From: Trinickia terrae
GTDB taxonomy: Bacteria; Pseudomonadota; Gammaproteobacteria; Burkholderiales; Burkholderiaceae
Reading direction: 5' to 3'
DNA length: 64,000 bases
NCBI RefSeq assembly: GCF_005144415.1
Contig: NZ_SWJE01000001.1
Span: 62,001 to 126,000 of the forward strand
Within the stretch, counting starts at the first letter, position 1. Each line of letters opens with the position of its first letter. A program made the position numbers and the translations under genes. Below are positions 24,322-33,421 of the stretch, piece by piece. The notes under the pieces are model-generated. The model saw only the letters and a program-made list of their open reading frames with translations. It was not told the origin of the DNA and searched no databases.

Positions 24322-25428
24322 TCAGATCGGCCCCAGCTCGCGCCGCAGGAATTCGTGGAAGTGCTGCATGCCGTCTTCCATCGGGCTCTGGTAGGGCCCG
24401 ACTTGAGACTCGCCGCGGTTCATGAGCGCGAGGCGCCCGGCGTCCATCCGCTCGCCGATTTCGTCGTCCTCGCGGGCCGTTTCCATATAGGCGGCGCGCT
24501 CGGCTTCGACGAACTCGCGCTCGAACAGGGCGATTTCTTCGGGGTAATAGAACTCGACGACGTTCGTCGTATGAGTCGGGCTGCGCGGAATCAGCCACGA
24601 CACGACGAGCACGTGCGGATACCACTCGATCATGAGGCCCGGGTAGTACACCATCCAGATCGCGCCGAATTCGGGCGGCTCGCCGCCGCGGAAGCGCAGC
24701 ACCTCGTCGTGCCATTTGCGGTACGTCGGGCTGCCCGGCTTCGCGAGCGCATTGTGCACGCCGACCGTCTGCACGCTGTACCAGTCGCCGAACTCCCACT
24801 GCAGGTCGTCGCACGAGACGAAGCTGCCGAGCCCCGGATGGAACGGCACCACGTGATAGTCTTCCAGATAGACCTCGATGAAGGTCTTCCAGTTGTAGTT
24901 GCACTCGTGCACTTCGACGTGATCGAACATGAAGTCCGCGAAATCGAAGTGGTGCTTGGTGCCGAGGCGCGCGAGATCTTTCGCGACGTTGCGGCCCTGC
25001 GACTCGAACAGCAGCCCTTGCCAGTTCTGCAGCGGGGTGGCGCCGAGATTCAGGCAGGGGTTGTCCGCGAAGTGCGGCGCGCCGAGCAGGTTGCCGTTGA
25101 GGTCGTACGTCCAGCGGTGCAGCGGACAGACGATGTTCTCCGTCTGGCCGCGGCCGTTGAGCATGATGGCTTGCCGGTGGCGGCACACGTTTGAGAGCAG
25201 CTCGACTTGCGACTGCTGGTTGCGCACGAGCACGCGCCCCTCGCCCTCGCCGGGCAGGGCAAAATAACTCCCCGCTTCGGGGACCATCAATTCGTGCCCG
25301 ACGTAGCGAGGACCTTGCTTGAAAAGTGTTTCGATTTCGCGCGTAAGAAGCGCTGGGTCAAAATAAGCTGTGACTGGCAGCTGACTGGAGACGGCCTTCA
25401 GCTGCAAAGCATTGCTCAGATTGGACAT
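24322..25428 (-). CDS. Rieske-type aromatic ring-hydroxylating oxygenase, alpha subunit
   Basis: A 368-residue oxygenase alpha subunit. The Rieske 2Fe-2S ligands are C82-R-H84 and C101-P-L-H104. The mononuclear iron site shows as EDYHVVPFH (His192 and His197), preceded by NYNWKTFIEVY. The enzyme would insert oxygen into a substrate using electrons from a reductase, but no reductase, ferredoxin or beta subunit gene is nearby, so it depends on partners elsewhere. The ATG at 25428 has a GGGAGTGGG ribosome site. Its neighbour is the isoprenoid gene run, divergently transcribed. The substrate is unknown. Confidence 0.85.
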   Translation of the reverse strand: MSNLSNALQLKAVSSQLPVTAYFDPALLTREIETLFKQGPRYVGHELMVPEAGSYFALPGEGEGRVLVRNQQSQVELLSNVCRHRQAIMLNGRGQTENIVCPLHRWTYDLNGNLLGAPHFADNPCLNLGATPLQNWQGLLFESQGRNVAKDLARLGTKHHFDFADFMFDHVEVHECNYNWKTFIEVYLEDYHVVPFHPGLGSFVSCDDLQWEFGDWYSVQTVGVHNALAKPGSPTYRKWHDEVLRFRGGEPPEFGAIWMVYYPGLMIEWYPHVLVVSWLIPRSPTHTTNVVEFYYPEEIALFEREFVEAERAAYMETAREDDEIGERMDAGRLALMNRGESQVGPYQSPMEDGMQHFHEFLRRELGPI

Positions 25429-25697
25429 TCCCACTCCCGATGAAGACGTGAAAGCAGTGAACAACCCAACCATCGATAAGTTTCGATTTGGGGAGCCCGC
25501 GATTATACCCTTTTCCCCTTCTGCTGGGTGCATAAGTATCTGATTTGGGTCAAAATTGCCCCCGGAGTTCACCGTTTTTCACTCGATTGCAGCAAGGAAA
25601 TGGTGGATGCCTTCAGTCTGAGGAATGTGTCGAACAGGTCGGACTTGTCGCTTTTGCCGTAGAATGTTCGACTTGTTTTTAAATTCCGACTCCCCTC

Positions 25698-25994
25698 ATG
25701 GCGAAGACCGCACCTCAGGACACCGCTCCTGCCGCGTCCAGCGGCGCTGGCGCGCCATTGCCGGAGAATTATGAGGCGGCGGTGGAGGAGCTCGAGGGAC
25801 TCGTCGCGCGGATGGAAGGCGGCGCCCTGAGCCTCGAGGAATCGCTTGCCGCGTACCGGCGCGGCGCCGCACTTGTGGCGTTCTGTCAACAACAACTGGA
25901 AAAGGTGGAGCAGCAGGTCCGCGTCCTCGACGGCGAGACGCTCAAGCCGCTCTCCACCGGCGCAGCTCCCGCGGATAGCGGAGACGATCTATGA
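25698..25994 (+). CDS. xseB: Exodeoxyribonuclease VII small subunit
   Basis: A 98-residue protein with the XseB core NYEAAVEELEGLVARMEGG followed by LSLEESLAAYRRG, a two-helix hairpin that binds the large subunit XseA in exonuclease VII, which degrades single-stranded DNA. Extra low-complexity tails are at both ends. Its stop overlaps the ispA start by four bases (ATGA). The grouping xseB-ispA-dxs is widespread in proteobacteria. Confidence 0.93.
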   Translation: MAKTAPQDTAPAASSGAGAPLPENYEAAVEELEGLVARMEGGALSLEESLAAYRRGAALVAFCQQQLEKVEQQVRVLDGETLKPLSTGAAPADSGDDL

Positions 25995-26875
25995 CTTTTG
26001 AAGAATGGATGCGTTCGGTGCTCGGGCGCGTCGAGACGGCACTCGAACACTACTTGCCGGGGCCGCAGACGGCGCCTGCCCAACTGCACGAGGCCATGCG
26101 CTACGCGGTGCTGGGCGGCGGCAAGCGGGTACGCCCGTTGCTGTGCCACGCTGCCGGCGAGCTGACCGGCGCGAGCGCGAAGGCGCTCGAAGCCGCATCG
26201 GCGGCACTGGAAATGATCCACGTCTATTCGCTCGTGCATGACGACATGCCGTGCATGGACGATGACGAACTGCGCCGCGGCAAGCCCACGGTGCACGTCA
26301 AGTATGACGAGCCGACGGCCTTGCTCGTCGGCGATGCGCTGCAATCGCAGGCATTCGTCGCGCTGACGGACGGCGCGGCGCTCGCACCCGCGGCCCAGGC
26401 CGCGCTCGTGCGCGAGCTGGCGCTCGCAAGCGGCTCGATCGGCATGGCTGGGGGCCAGGCGATCGACTTGGCGAGCGTCGGTCACGCGCTCACGCGTGAG
26501 CAGCTGGAAACCATGCACCGGATGAAGACCGGTGCGCTTCTGCGCGCCTCGGTGCGCATGGGCGCGCTGGCGGGCGAGGCGCCGGGCGAGCAAGCCCTGC
26601 AATCGCTCGACGCGTACTCGGCCGCCGTCGGTCTGGCGTTCCAGGTCGTCGACGACATCCTCGATGTAACGACCGATTCCGCGACGCTCGGCAAGACCGC
26701 CGGCAAAGACGCGAAGGACGGCAAGCCGACCTACGTGTCGATCATCGGACTCGAAGCGTCCCGTGCACTGGCTGCGCAGCTGCGCAGCGAGGCGCACGAG
26801 GCGCTCGTGCCGTTCGGCGCGCGCGCCCGGCGCCTCGCTGAACTGGCTGACCTGGTCGTGAACCGGGTGAGTTGA
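25991..26875 (+). CDS. ispA: Farnesyl diphosphate synthase
   Basis: A 294-residue all-helical prenyltransferase that joins isopentenyl diphosphate units to make geranyl and then farnesyl diphosphate. The first Asp-rich motif is DDMPCMDDD (84-92) with the two-residue insert typical of bacterial FPP synthases; the second is VVDDILDV (about 220). GGGKRVRPLL (about 42-51) is the substrate-binding loop. Overlap with xseB shows translational coupling. Confidence 0.93.
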   Translation: MTFEEWMRSVLGRVETALEHYLPGPQTAPAQLHEAMRYAVLGGGKRVRPLLCHAAGELTGASAKALEAASAALEMIHVYSLVHDDMPCMDDDELRRGKPTVHVKYDEPTALLVGDALQSQAFVALTDGAALAPAAQAALVRELALASGSIGMAGGQAIDLASVGHALTREQLETMHRMKTGALLRASVRMGALAGEAPGEQALQSLDAYSAAVGLAFQVVDDILDVTTDSATLGKTAGKDAKDGKPTYVSIIGLEASRALAAQLRSEAHEALVPFGARARRLAELADLVVNRVS

Positions 26876-26988
26876 AAGAGGAATTTAACGCCGTAAGAGC
26901 GACGACAAGCCCGCCGCCCCGCACGAATCCTTACCGACGTGCGTAATAACAAGTGCGGGCGCGTAAGCTTTCCTACACTGGAACGACG

Positions 26989-28899
26989 ATGTACGACTTG
27001 CTGAAAACTATCGACGACCCGGCGGACCTGCGCCGCCTCGATCGCCGCCAACTGCAGCCGCTTGCCGACGAGTTGCGTGCCTACGTGCTCGACAGCGTCT
27101 CGCAGACGGGCGGCCATTTGTCGTCCAATCTCGGTACGGTCGAACTGACGATCGCGCTGCACTATGTGTTCAATACGCCGAACGATCGCATCGTCTGGGA
27201 CGTGGGGCACCAGACCTACCCTCACAAGATCCTGACGGGCCGCCGCGACCAGATGCATTCGCTGCGCCAGTTCGGCGGCATCTCGGGCTTTCCGCGCCGC
27301 TCGGAATCCGACTACGACACGTTCGGCACCGCGCATTCGAGCACGTCGATCTCGGCTGCGCTCGGCATGGCGATCGGGAGCAAGTTGAAGGGCGAAGACC
27401 GCTTCGCGATCGCCGTGATCGGCGACGGTGCAATGACCGCGGGCATGGCGTTCGAAGCGATGAACAACGCGGGCGTCTGCGACGATGTCCCGCTGCTCGT
27501 GATCCTGAACGACAACGACATGTCGATTTCGCCGCCGGTGGGCGCGCTCAATCGCCATCTCGCGCGCTTGATGTCGGGCCGCTTCTACGCGGCGGCTCGC
27601 GCCGGGGTCGAGCGCGTGCTGCGCGTGGCGCCGCCGATGCTCGAGCTCGCCCGCAAGCTCGAAGAGCATGCCAAGGGCATGGTCGTGCCGGCCACGCTCT
27701 TCGAGGAGTTCGGTTTCAACTACATCGGGCCGATCGACGGCCACGATCTCGATTCGCTGATCCCGACGCTCGAAAACATCCGCGAGCTGCGCGGTCCGCA
27801 GTTCCTGCACGTCGTGACGAAGAAGGGCCAAGGCTACAAGCTCGCCGAGGCCGACCCGGTGCTCTATCACGGTCCGGGCAAGTTCAATCCGGTCGAGGGC
27901 ATCAAGCCGTCGACGGCGCCCAGCAAGAAGACCTACACGCAAGTGTTCGGCGAATGGCTGTGCGACGCGGCGGAGCTCGATTCGCGCGTGGTCGGCATCA
28001 CGCCCGCGATGCGCGAGGGCTCGGGCATGGTCGAGTTCGAGAAGCGTTTCAAGGATCGCTATTACGACGTGGGCATCGCCGAGCAACACGCGGTGACGTT
28101 CGCGGGCGGTCTCGCGACTGAAGGCTTGAAGCCGGTCGTCGCGATCTACTCGACGTTCCTGCAGCGCGCCTATGATCAACTGATCCACGACGTCGCGCTG
28201 CAGAACTTGCCGGTGGTCTTCGCGATCGACCGCGCGGGTCTCGTCGGCGCGGACGGCGCGACGCACGCGGGCGCCTACGATCTCGCGTTCCTGCGCTGCA
28301 TCCCGAACATGACCGTGATGGCCGCGTCGGACGAAAACGAATGCCGCCAGATGCTCTACACGGCATTGCAGCAGCCGAACCCGACTGCGGTGCGCTATCC
28401 GCGCGGCGCGGGCACGGGTGTCGCGACCGTCAAGCAGATGACGGCGATTCCGCTCGGCAAGGGCGAGATCCGCCGTCAATCGTCGGCGCCGAAGGGCAGC
28501 CGCATCGCGATCCTCGCGTTCGGCACGATGGTCGCGCCGGCGCTCGCGGCAGCCGAGGAGCTCGATGCGACCGTCGCCAACATGCGCTTCGTCAAGCCTA
28601 TCGACGCGGAGCTCTTGCGCGAGCTGGCCGAGACGCACGATGCGCTCGTGACGGTCGAAGAGGGCTGCATCATGGGCGGCGCGGGCTCGGCCTGCGTCGA
28701 ATCCCTCCTTGCCGATGGGGTTATCCGGCCCGTACTACAATTGGGCCTTCCCGATACCTTCATCGACCATGGCGATCCGGCCAAGCTGCTCGCGGGCTGC
28801 GGGCTGGACGGTGCGGGCATCGCGAAGTCGATTCGCGAGCGCTTTCTGAAGCAGGCGGCCGAAGGCGAGGCCACCAAGCTGGCGAAGCGCGTCGCGTGA
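26989..28899 (+). CDS. dxs: 1-deoxy-D-xylulose-5-phosphate synthase
   Basis: A 636-residue thiamine-diphosphate enzyme that condenses pyruvate and glyceraldehyde 3-phosphate, the first step of the MEP isoprenoid pathway. Seen are [19 protein letters not shown] (about 39-57), the cofactor site [18 protein letters not shown] (about 144-161), the central transketolase block with [17 protein letters not shown] and a C-terminal transketolase domain. The ATG at 26989 begins the conserved [17 protein letters not shown]. It lies 113 bases after ispA. Confidence 0.95.
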   Translation: MYDLLKTIDDPADLRRLDRRQLQPLADELRAYVLDSVSQTGGHLSSNLGTVELTIALHYVFNTPNDRIVWDVGHQTYPHKILTGRRDQMHSLRQFGGISGFPRRSESDYDTFGTAHSSTSISAALGMAIGSKLKGEDRFAIAVIGDGAMTAGMAFEAMNNAGVCDDVPLLVILNDNDMSISPPVGALNRHLARLMSGRFYAAARAGVERVLRVAPPMLELARKLEEHAKGMVVPATLFEEFGFNYIGPIDGHDLDSLIPTLENIRELRGPQFLHVVTKKGQGYKLAEADPVLYHGPGKFNPVEGIKPSTAPSKKTYTQVFGEWLCDAAELDSRVVGITPAMREGSGMVEFEKRFKDRYYDVGIAEQHAVTFAGGLATEGLKPVVAIYSTFLQRAYDQLIHDVALQNLPVVFAIDRAGLVGADGATHAGAYDLAFLRCIPNMTVMAASDENECRQMLYTALQQPNPTAVRYPRGAGTGVATVKQMTAIPLGKGEIRRQSSAPKGSRIAILAFGTMVAPALAAAEELDATVANMRFVKPIDAELLRELAETHDALVTVEEGCIMGGAGSACVESLLADGVIRPVLQLGLPDTFIDHGDPAKLLAGCGLDGAGIAKSIRERFLKQAAEGEATKLAKRVA

Positions 28900-28942
28900 C
28901 GGTGCGGCCGCCAGCGGCGGCCGGACTGCTTCCATTTGAAAG

Positions 28943-28966
28943 CATGGGCCTGCGGGCCCATGTTTC
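28943..28966 (+). terminator. Terminator after dxs
   Basis: CATGGGCC (28943-28950) pairs with GGCCCATG (28955-28962) around TGCG and is followed by TTTCGTT. It separates dxs from folE2, which has its own upstream region of about 75 bases. A weaker GGCCGCC/GGCGGCC stem lies just before it. Confidence 0.6.
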
Positions 28967-29040
28967 GTTACTGGCAGCGCCTATGCCAGCCCCGGTGCGC
29001 CTCGCTCGAACGCGTGCCGCGAAGGAAAGGACAGAACAAG

Positions 29041-29859
29041 ATGAATCAGATGAACCCCGCCTTTGTGATGCCCGATGTGCAAAGCACGGTCGACACGCGC
29101 CAGATTCCGATTCAGCGCGTCGGCGTGAAGGCGGTGCGCCATCCGCTGACCGTTCGCACGCCTGACGGCGAGATCCAGCCGACGGTCGGCACCTGGAATC
29201 TCGACGTGCATTTGCCTGCCGAGCAAAAGGGCACGCACATGTCGCGCTTTGTCGCGCTGCTCGAGGAAAACAAGGCGCCGCTCGAACCGGCGGTGTTTCG
29301 CACGATGCTCGCGTCGATGCTGGAGCGGCTCGAGGCGAAGGCGGGCCGTATCGAAGTGACGTTCCCGTACTTCGTGAGCAAGGTGGCGCCGGTGTCGGGT
29401 GTGAAGAGCCTGCTCGACTACGAAGTGACGCTGACGGGCGACACGCGCAACGGCATGACGCGTCTGTTCCTGCGCGTGCTCGTGCCGGTGACGAGCCTGT
29501 GCCCGTGCTCGAAGAAGATCTCGCAGTACGGCGCGCACAATCAGCGCTCGCATGTGACGATCAACGCGGAGCTGTCGGGCGACTTGCCGGTCGAGGAACT
29601 GATCCGGATCGCCGAGGAAGAGGCGTCGTGCGAGCTGTGGGGGCTGTTGAAGCGCCCCGACGAGAAGTTCGTGACGGAGCGTGCCTACGAGAATCCGAAG
29701 TTCGTCGAGGATCTCGTGCGTGACGTGGCGAAACGCCTGAACGACGAAGGGCGGGTCGTGGCGTATGTGCTGGAGGCCGAGAACTTCGAATCGATCCACA
29801 ATCACAGCGCGTATGCGGTCATCGAGCATGACAAGCGCGATGCGATCGATGGGGTTTGA
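29041..29859 (+). CDS. folE2: GTP cyclohydrolase FolE2 (type IB)
   Basis: A 272-residue enzyme that converts GTP to 7,8-dihydroneopterin triphosphate for folate (and possibly queuosine) synthesis. The hallmark is [21 protein letters not shown] (central catalytic Cys), along with [13 protein letters not shown] and the C-terminal [12 protein letters not shown]. Type IB enzymes accept Zn or other metals and often back up FolE under zinc shortage. I saw no Zur-like site upstream. The ATG at 29041 is preceded by a GGAAAGGA-type ribosome site. Confidence 0.93.
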   Translation: MNQMNPAFVMPDVQSTVDTRQIPIQRVGVKAVRHPLTVRTPDGEIQPTVGTWNLDVHLPAEQKGTHMSRFVALLEENKAPLEPAVFRTMLASMLERLEAKAGRIEVTFPYFVSKVAPVSGVKSLLDYEVTLTGDTRNGMTRLFLRVLVPVTSLCPCSKKISQYGAHNQRSHVTINAELSGDLPVEELIRIAEEEASCELWGLLKRPDEKFVTERAYENPKFVEDLVRDVAKRLNDEGRVVAYVLEAENFESIHNHSAYAVIEHDKRDAIDGV

Positions 29860-29898
29860 TCTGCTGCCAAACTGATCGTGATTTCCGCGGTGGACAAG

Positions 29899-29922
29899 AA
29901 GGGGCGCTTGAAAGCGCCCCTT
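29899..29922. terminator. Bidirectional terminator between folE2 and the sensor kinase
   Basis: AAGGGGCGC (29899-29907) pairs with GCGCCCCTT (29914-29922) around TTGAAA. It lies in the 77-base gap between converging genes, and TT/AA ends make it symmetrical for both strands. Confidence 0.7.
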
Positions 29923-29936
29923 CCTGCGTTTACACG

Positions 29937-31358
29937 CTACGTTGCGGTGACGCCGACGTTCTTCGCCGCCGGGACCGGGAACGTCACGATGACGGTGGCG
30001 CCGCCGCCCGGCGTGGCCTCGATCGATGTCTGCGCCCGATGCACGCGCGCGACCTCGCGCACGATCGAGAGCCCCAGGCCGTTGCCGCCGTCCGCCGCTT
30101 GCGAGGCCGCGCCCCGGTAGAAGCGCTCGAACACCGCCTCGCGCTCGGCAGGCGCGATGCCGGGACCGTCGTCGACGACCGCGAGAAACGGCTGCGCGTG
30201 GAGGCCGACGCCCACCCGCACCGTGATCACCGAACCGTCGCCCGCATAGCGGATCGCGTTGTCGATCAGGTTGCCGATCATTTCGGCGAGCAGCTCGGCG
30301 CGGCCGGACACGTGAACCTTCGCTTCCTGCTCCAGGCCGAGATCGATGCCCCGGGCGCGCGCGACCGGAGACCAGTCGAGCGTCGCGCTGCGGGCGATCT
30401 GATGCAGCGGCACGTCGGCGAGCGTCGCGGCATAGGCGCAGTCGGCATCGAGCCGCGACAGCGACAAGAGCTGCTGCACGGCTTTGCCCGCATGCCGCAC
30501 GGCGCCGTTCAGGCGGCGCAGATGCCGGCCGACGCCGGGCGGCGCGGCCTCGCACATCGCCAGCTCCGATTCGGCCTGGATCACGGCGAGCGGTGTTTTC
30601 AGCTGATGGGCGGCGTCGGCGAAGAAGCGCCGGCGCGCCGTCTGCATCTGTTCCAGGCGCCCGATGTACTGGTTGATCGATTCGACGAGCGGCGCGACTT
30701 CGCTTGGCAGGTCGGTGTCGCCGAGCGGGGCGGGGTCGCCGTCGGAGCGCGCGGCGACGGTCGCCGACAGGCGCTTCAACGGCCGCAATCCGAGCCCCAC
30801 CCCCAGCCACACGATGGCGATCGCTAGTCCGATCAGCAGCGCTTCCTGCTGCAGCGAGCCGGCCAGGATCTCGCGCGCCAGCGCTTCGCGCGGCTCGATC
30901 GTCTCGCCGACCAGCACCCAGACGAAGCGCGTCTGCGCGCTGGGCACATCGTGGACAGCGTGCCGCAGCAAGGCCATGCGCAAGGTCTCGTCGCGATAGG
31001 TCGCGTTGTAGAAGCGCGGGCCCTGTCCGATGGCGTCGCGCATGGCGGGTAGCGGAAGGTCGCGGTAGCCCGTGACGGCGCGCCCTGCTTCATCGCGGAT
31101 CACGTAGTAGATCTTGCCGCCCGCGTCGGACTCGAACATCTCCAGCGCAAGATAAGGCAGGTCGACTTCGATCTCGCCGTCGTGCAGCCTCACGCCGTCG
31201 CGGATCGCGCGCAGCGAGACGTCGAGCGTGCGGTCGAAGGCGGCGTGCGCGGCGTTCATCGCGCGCTGGTAGGTGAGCCAGGCGTCGAAGGCGAGCAGCG
31301 CGAGAAGCGGCAGGAGCAGCCACAGCGTCACCTGCGCGCGCAAGTTCAGCTTCTTCAT
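29937..31358 (-). CDS. Sensor histidine kinase, TctE-like
   Basis: A 473-residue inner-membrane kinase. TM1 is about residues 9-28. A roughly 140-residue periplasmic sensor follows, then TM2 (about 172-192) and a HAMP-like linker. The H-box is FFADAAHQLKTPLAVIQAES, with the phosphorylated His. The ATPase has NLIDNAIRYAG, DDGPGIAP and GNGLGLSIV. The domain plan and H-box match the TctE/QseC group. Its start overlaps the response regulator stop by four bases. It probably senses a substrate of the divergent ABC importer. Confidence 0.88.
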   Translation of the reverse strand: MKKLNLRAQVTLWLLLPLLALLAFDAWLTYQRAMNAAHAAFDRTLDVSLRAIRDGVRLHDGEIEVDLPYLALEMFESDAGGKIYYVIRDEAGRAVTGYRDLPLPAMRDAIGQGPRFYNATYRDETLRMALLRHAVHDVPSAQTRFVWVLVGETIEPREALAREILAGSLQQEALLIGLAIAIVWLGVGLGLRPLKRLSATVAARSDGDPAPLGDTDLPSEVAPLVESINQYIGRLEQMQTARRRFFADAAHQLKTPLAVIQAESELAMCEAAPPGVGRHLRRLNGAVRHAGKAVQQLLSLSRLDADCAYAATLADVPLHQIARSATLDWSPVARARGIDLGLEQEAKVHVSGRAELLAEMIGNLIDNAIRYAGDGSVITVRVGVGLHAQPFLAVVDDGPGIAPAEREAVFERFYRGAASQAADGGNGLGLSIVREVARVHRAQTSIEATPGGGATVIVTFPVPAAKNVGVTAT

Positions 31359-32083
31359 CCCCCAGGCCCAGGAGGACTTCCTTCGGGGCGTCGGCAGTCG
31401 GGTCCGCGCGGCGCCTCTTCCTTCGTTTCCAGCAGATAGCCGAGCCCGCGCAGCGTCGTGATCGCCGCGCGGCTGCCTTCGAGTTTCTTGCGCACGCGGT
31501 GCACGTAGATCTCTATCGCGTCCGGACTGACCGACTCCGCAAGGCCGTAAATCTTCTCCGACAACGCTTCCTTGTTGATCGCGCGACCGTTGCGCATGAC
31601 CAGCACCTCGAGCACCGCGCGCTCGCGCGGCGTCAGCGCGAGCGGCTCGCCCGCCAGCGTGAACGTGCGGGCGACGCTGTCGAACTCGAGCGGCCCGCAG
31701 CGGATGCGGGCGTTGTCGTGACCGTGACTGCGCCGGATCAGCGCGCGGGCGCGCGCCGCGAGTTCGACGAGCTCGACAGGCTTGCCGAGGTAATCGTCGG
31801 CGCCGAGATCGAGGCCGCGCACGCGGTCCTCGACCGAATCGTGCGCGGTGAGGATCAGCACCGGAACGGGGTTGCGCCGCTCCCTCACGCGCCGCAGCAC
31901 TTCGAGCCCGTCTAGCTTCGGCAGGCCGAGATCGAGGATCACGAGCGCGTAGTCCTGCGTGCGCAGCACGTGATCGGCGGCTTGGCCGTCGTGCATGCAG
32001 TCGACGGTGAAGCGCGCATTGGCGAGCGCGTCGCTGAGGGAATGGGCAAGGACGGGGTTGTCTTCGACGAGCAGCACGCGCAT
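31355..32083 (-). CDS. OmpR-family response regulator, TctD-like
   Basis: A 242-residue regulator. The receiver domain (1-120) has the acidic pair, the phospho-acceptor Asp in LVILDLGLPKLDG (about 51) and Lys in GKPVELVEL. The C-terminal winged helix (about 125-220) ends with YVHRVRKKLEG and LRGLGYLL. The last 20 residues are a Pro/Gly-rich tail that overlaps the kinase start. Divergent transcription from the ABC transporter gene, 139 bases away, suggests it controls that operon. Confidence 0.88.
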   Translation of the reverse strand: MRVLLVEDNPVLAHSLSDALANARFTVDCMHDGQAADHVLRTQDYALVILDLGLPKLDGLEVLRRVRERRNPVPVLILTAHDSVEDRVRGLDLGADDYLGKPVELVELAARARALIRRSHGHDNARIRCGPLEFDSVARTFTLAGEPLALTPRERAVLEVLVMRNGRAINKEALSEKIYGLAESVSPDAIEIYVHRVRKKLEGSRAAITTLRGLGYLLETKEEAPRGPDCRRPEGSPPGPGG

Positions 32084-32145
32084 TGGCTTGACCTAAGGGA
32101 AATCACTGAGCAAAAACGGATCTTTTCCGTGAATTTTCAAGAAAT

Positions 32146-32164
32146 TAGAAAGCAAGTAGAAAGC
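32146..32164. promoter_or_regulatory. Direct repeat TAGAAAGC x2, candidate response-regulator site
   Basis: TAGAAAGC occurs at 32146-32153 and again at 32157-32164, an 11-base period that matches tandem binding of OmpR-family dimers on one face of DNA. It lies about 60 bases upstream of the binding-protein gene and about 65 bases from the divergent regulator start. The role is inferred. Confidence 0.4.
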
Positions 32165-32222
32165 TATCGGAAAGTATCATGCCTTTCCTTGAATGAGATA
32201 AAAATTTCTGGAGGAAGATACG

Positions 32223-33344
32223 ATGCGAACCAAGACGAAATCGAAGTCGTTCATCAACGCGCGTCTCGCGCCGCTCGTGGCGGCAGGCGCGCTGCTGTTG
32301 GCCGCTGCCGTGCACGCGCAGGTGCCGGCGGGCTATCCGGCCAACTATCAGGAGACCATCGACGGCGCGAAGAAGGAAGGTCGGCTGATCGTCTACTCGA
32401 CCACCGACACGTCGCTCGTGCGCGGCCTCGTCAAGGACTTCGAGTCGCTCTACGGCATCAAGGTGGAATACAACGACATGAACAGCACCGAGATCTACAA
32501 CCGCTTCATCAGCGAGACCGCGGCCAACAGCAAGAGCGGCGACGTGCTCTGGAGCACCGCGATGGATCTGCAGGTCAAGCTCGTCAACGACGGGCTGATG
32601 GCGAGCTACGCGTCGCCCGAAGCGGCCCATCTGCCGCAATGGGCGCAATACCAGAAGCAGGCCTACAGCACGAACTACGAGCCCGTCGCGATCGTGTACA
32701 ACAAGCGCCTGCTGCCGCCCGGCGAAGTGCCGCAGACGCGCGCCGAGCTCATCAAGCTGCTGCAGGCGCAACCGCAGAAGTTCAACGGCAAGGTCACGAC
32801 CTACGACATCGAGAAGTCGGGGGTCGGCTTCAACTATCTGACGCAGGATGCGCGCGTCAATCCGCAGGTCACCTGGGACCTCGTGCGGGCGATGGGCACG
32901 AGCCACGCGAAGCTGCAATCGAGCGTGGGCGCGATGATGGAGCGGATTTCGTCGGGCGAGAACCTGATCGGCTACAACATCCTCGGCTCGTATGCGTCGG
33001 GGCGGGCGAAGAAAGATCCGTCGATGGGCTACCTCTATCCGAAGGACTACACGCAGGTCGCGGGCCGGCTCATCACGATTTCCAAGGCGTCGAAGAATCC
33101 AAATGCGGCGCGGTTGTGGGTCGACTACGTGCTGTCCAAGCGCGGACAGACCGTACTTGCGGAACAGGCGAACCTGTTTCCGATTCGTGAGGACGTCGGC
33201 GGCGACAACTCGATGAGCGCGCTGCAGAAGCAGCTCGGCGATTCGCTCAAACCCATCCCGATCGGCACGGGCTTGCTGGTGTACCTCGATCAGCAGAAGC
33301 GTCTCGAGTTTCTGAAGCAGTGGCAGCAATTCATCCGGGGCTGA
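32223..33344 (+). CDS. ABC importer periplasmic binding protein (iron(III)-type family)
   Basis: A 373-residue protein with a signal peptide (about 1-33, ending VHAQ). The mature start LIVYSTTDTSLVRGLVKDFE and IKVEYNDMNSTEIYNRF are typical of the FbpA/iron(III) extracellular binding-protein class 1 family, which also includes binding proteins for phosphonates, thiamine and organic anions. I do not see the paired Tyr residues (YxxxxxxYY) that ligate iron in true FbpA, so a small organic ligand is as likely. A strong GGAGGAAG ribosome site precedes it. First gene of a three-gene import operon. Confidence 0.82.
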   Translation: MRTKTKSKSFINARLAPLVAAGALLLAAAVHAQVPAGYPANYQETIDGAKKEGRLIVYSTTDTSLVRGLVKDFESLYGIKVEYNDMNSTEIYNRFISETAANSKSGDVLWSTAMDLQVKLVNDGLMASYASPEAAHLPQWAQYQKQAYSTNYEPVAIVYNKRLLPPGEVPQTRAELIKLLQAQPQKFNGKVTTYDIEKSGVGFNYLTQDARVNPQVTWDLVRAMGTSHAKLQSSVGAMMERISSGENLIGYNILGSYASGRAKKDPSMGYLYPKDYTQVAGRLITISKASKNPNAARLWVDYVLSKRGQTVLAEQANLFPIREDVGGDNSMSALQKQLGDSLKPIPIGTGLLVYLDQQKRLEFLKQWQQFIRG

Positions 33345-33421
33345 CCCTCGCCGCACGCCTGGCTTTTTCATCCAGTTCTTTTCCATCGACATACGTCCCA
33401 ACCGGACGTAGGGAGACGCTC

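Noticed and set aside
32223-33344. Firm call as an iron-binding FbpA
   Set aside because: The overall family fits, but the Tyr pair expected for ferric iron was not seen, so the ligand is left open.
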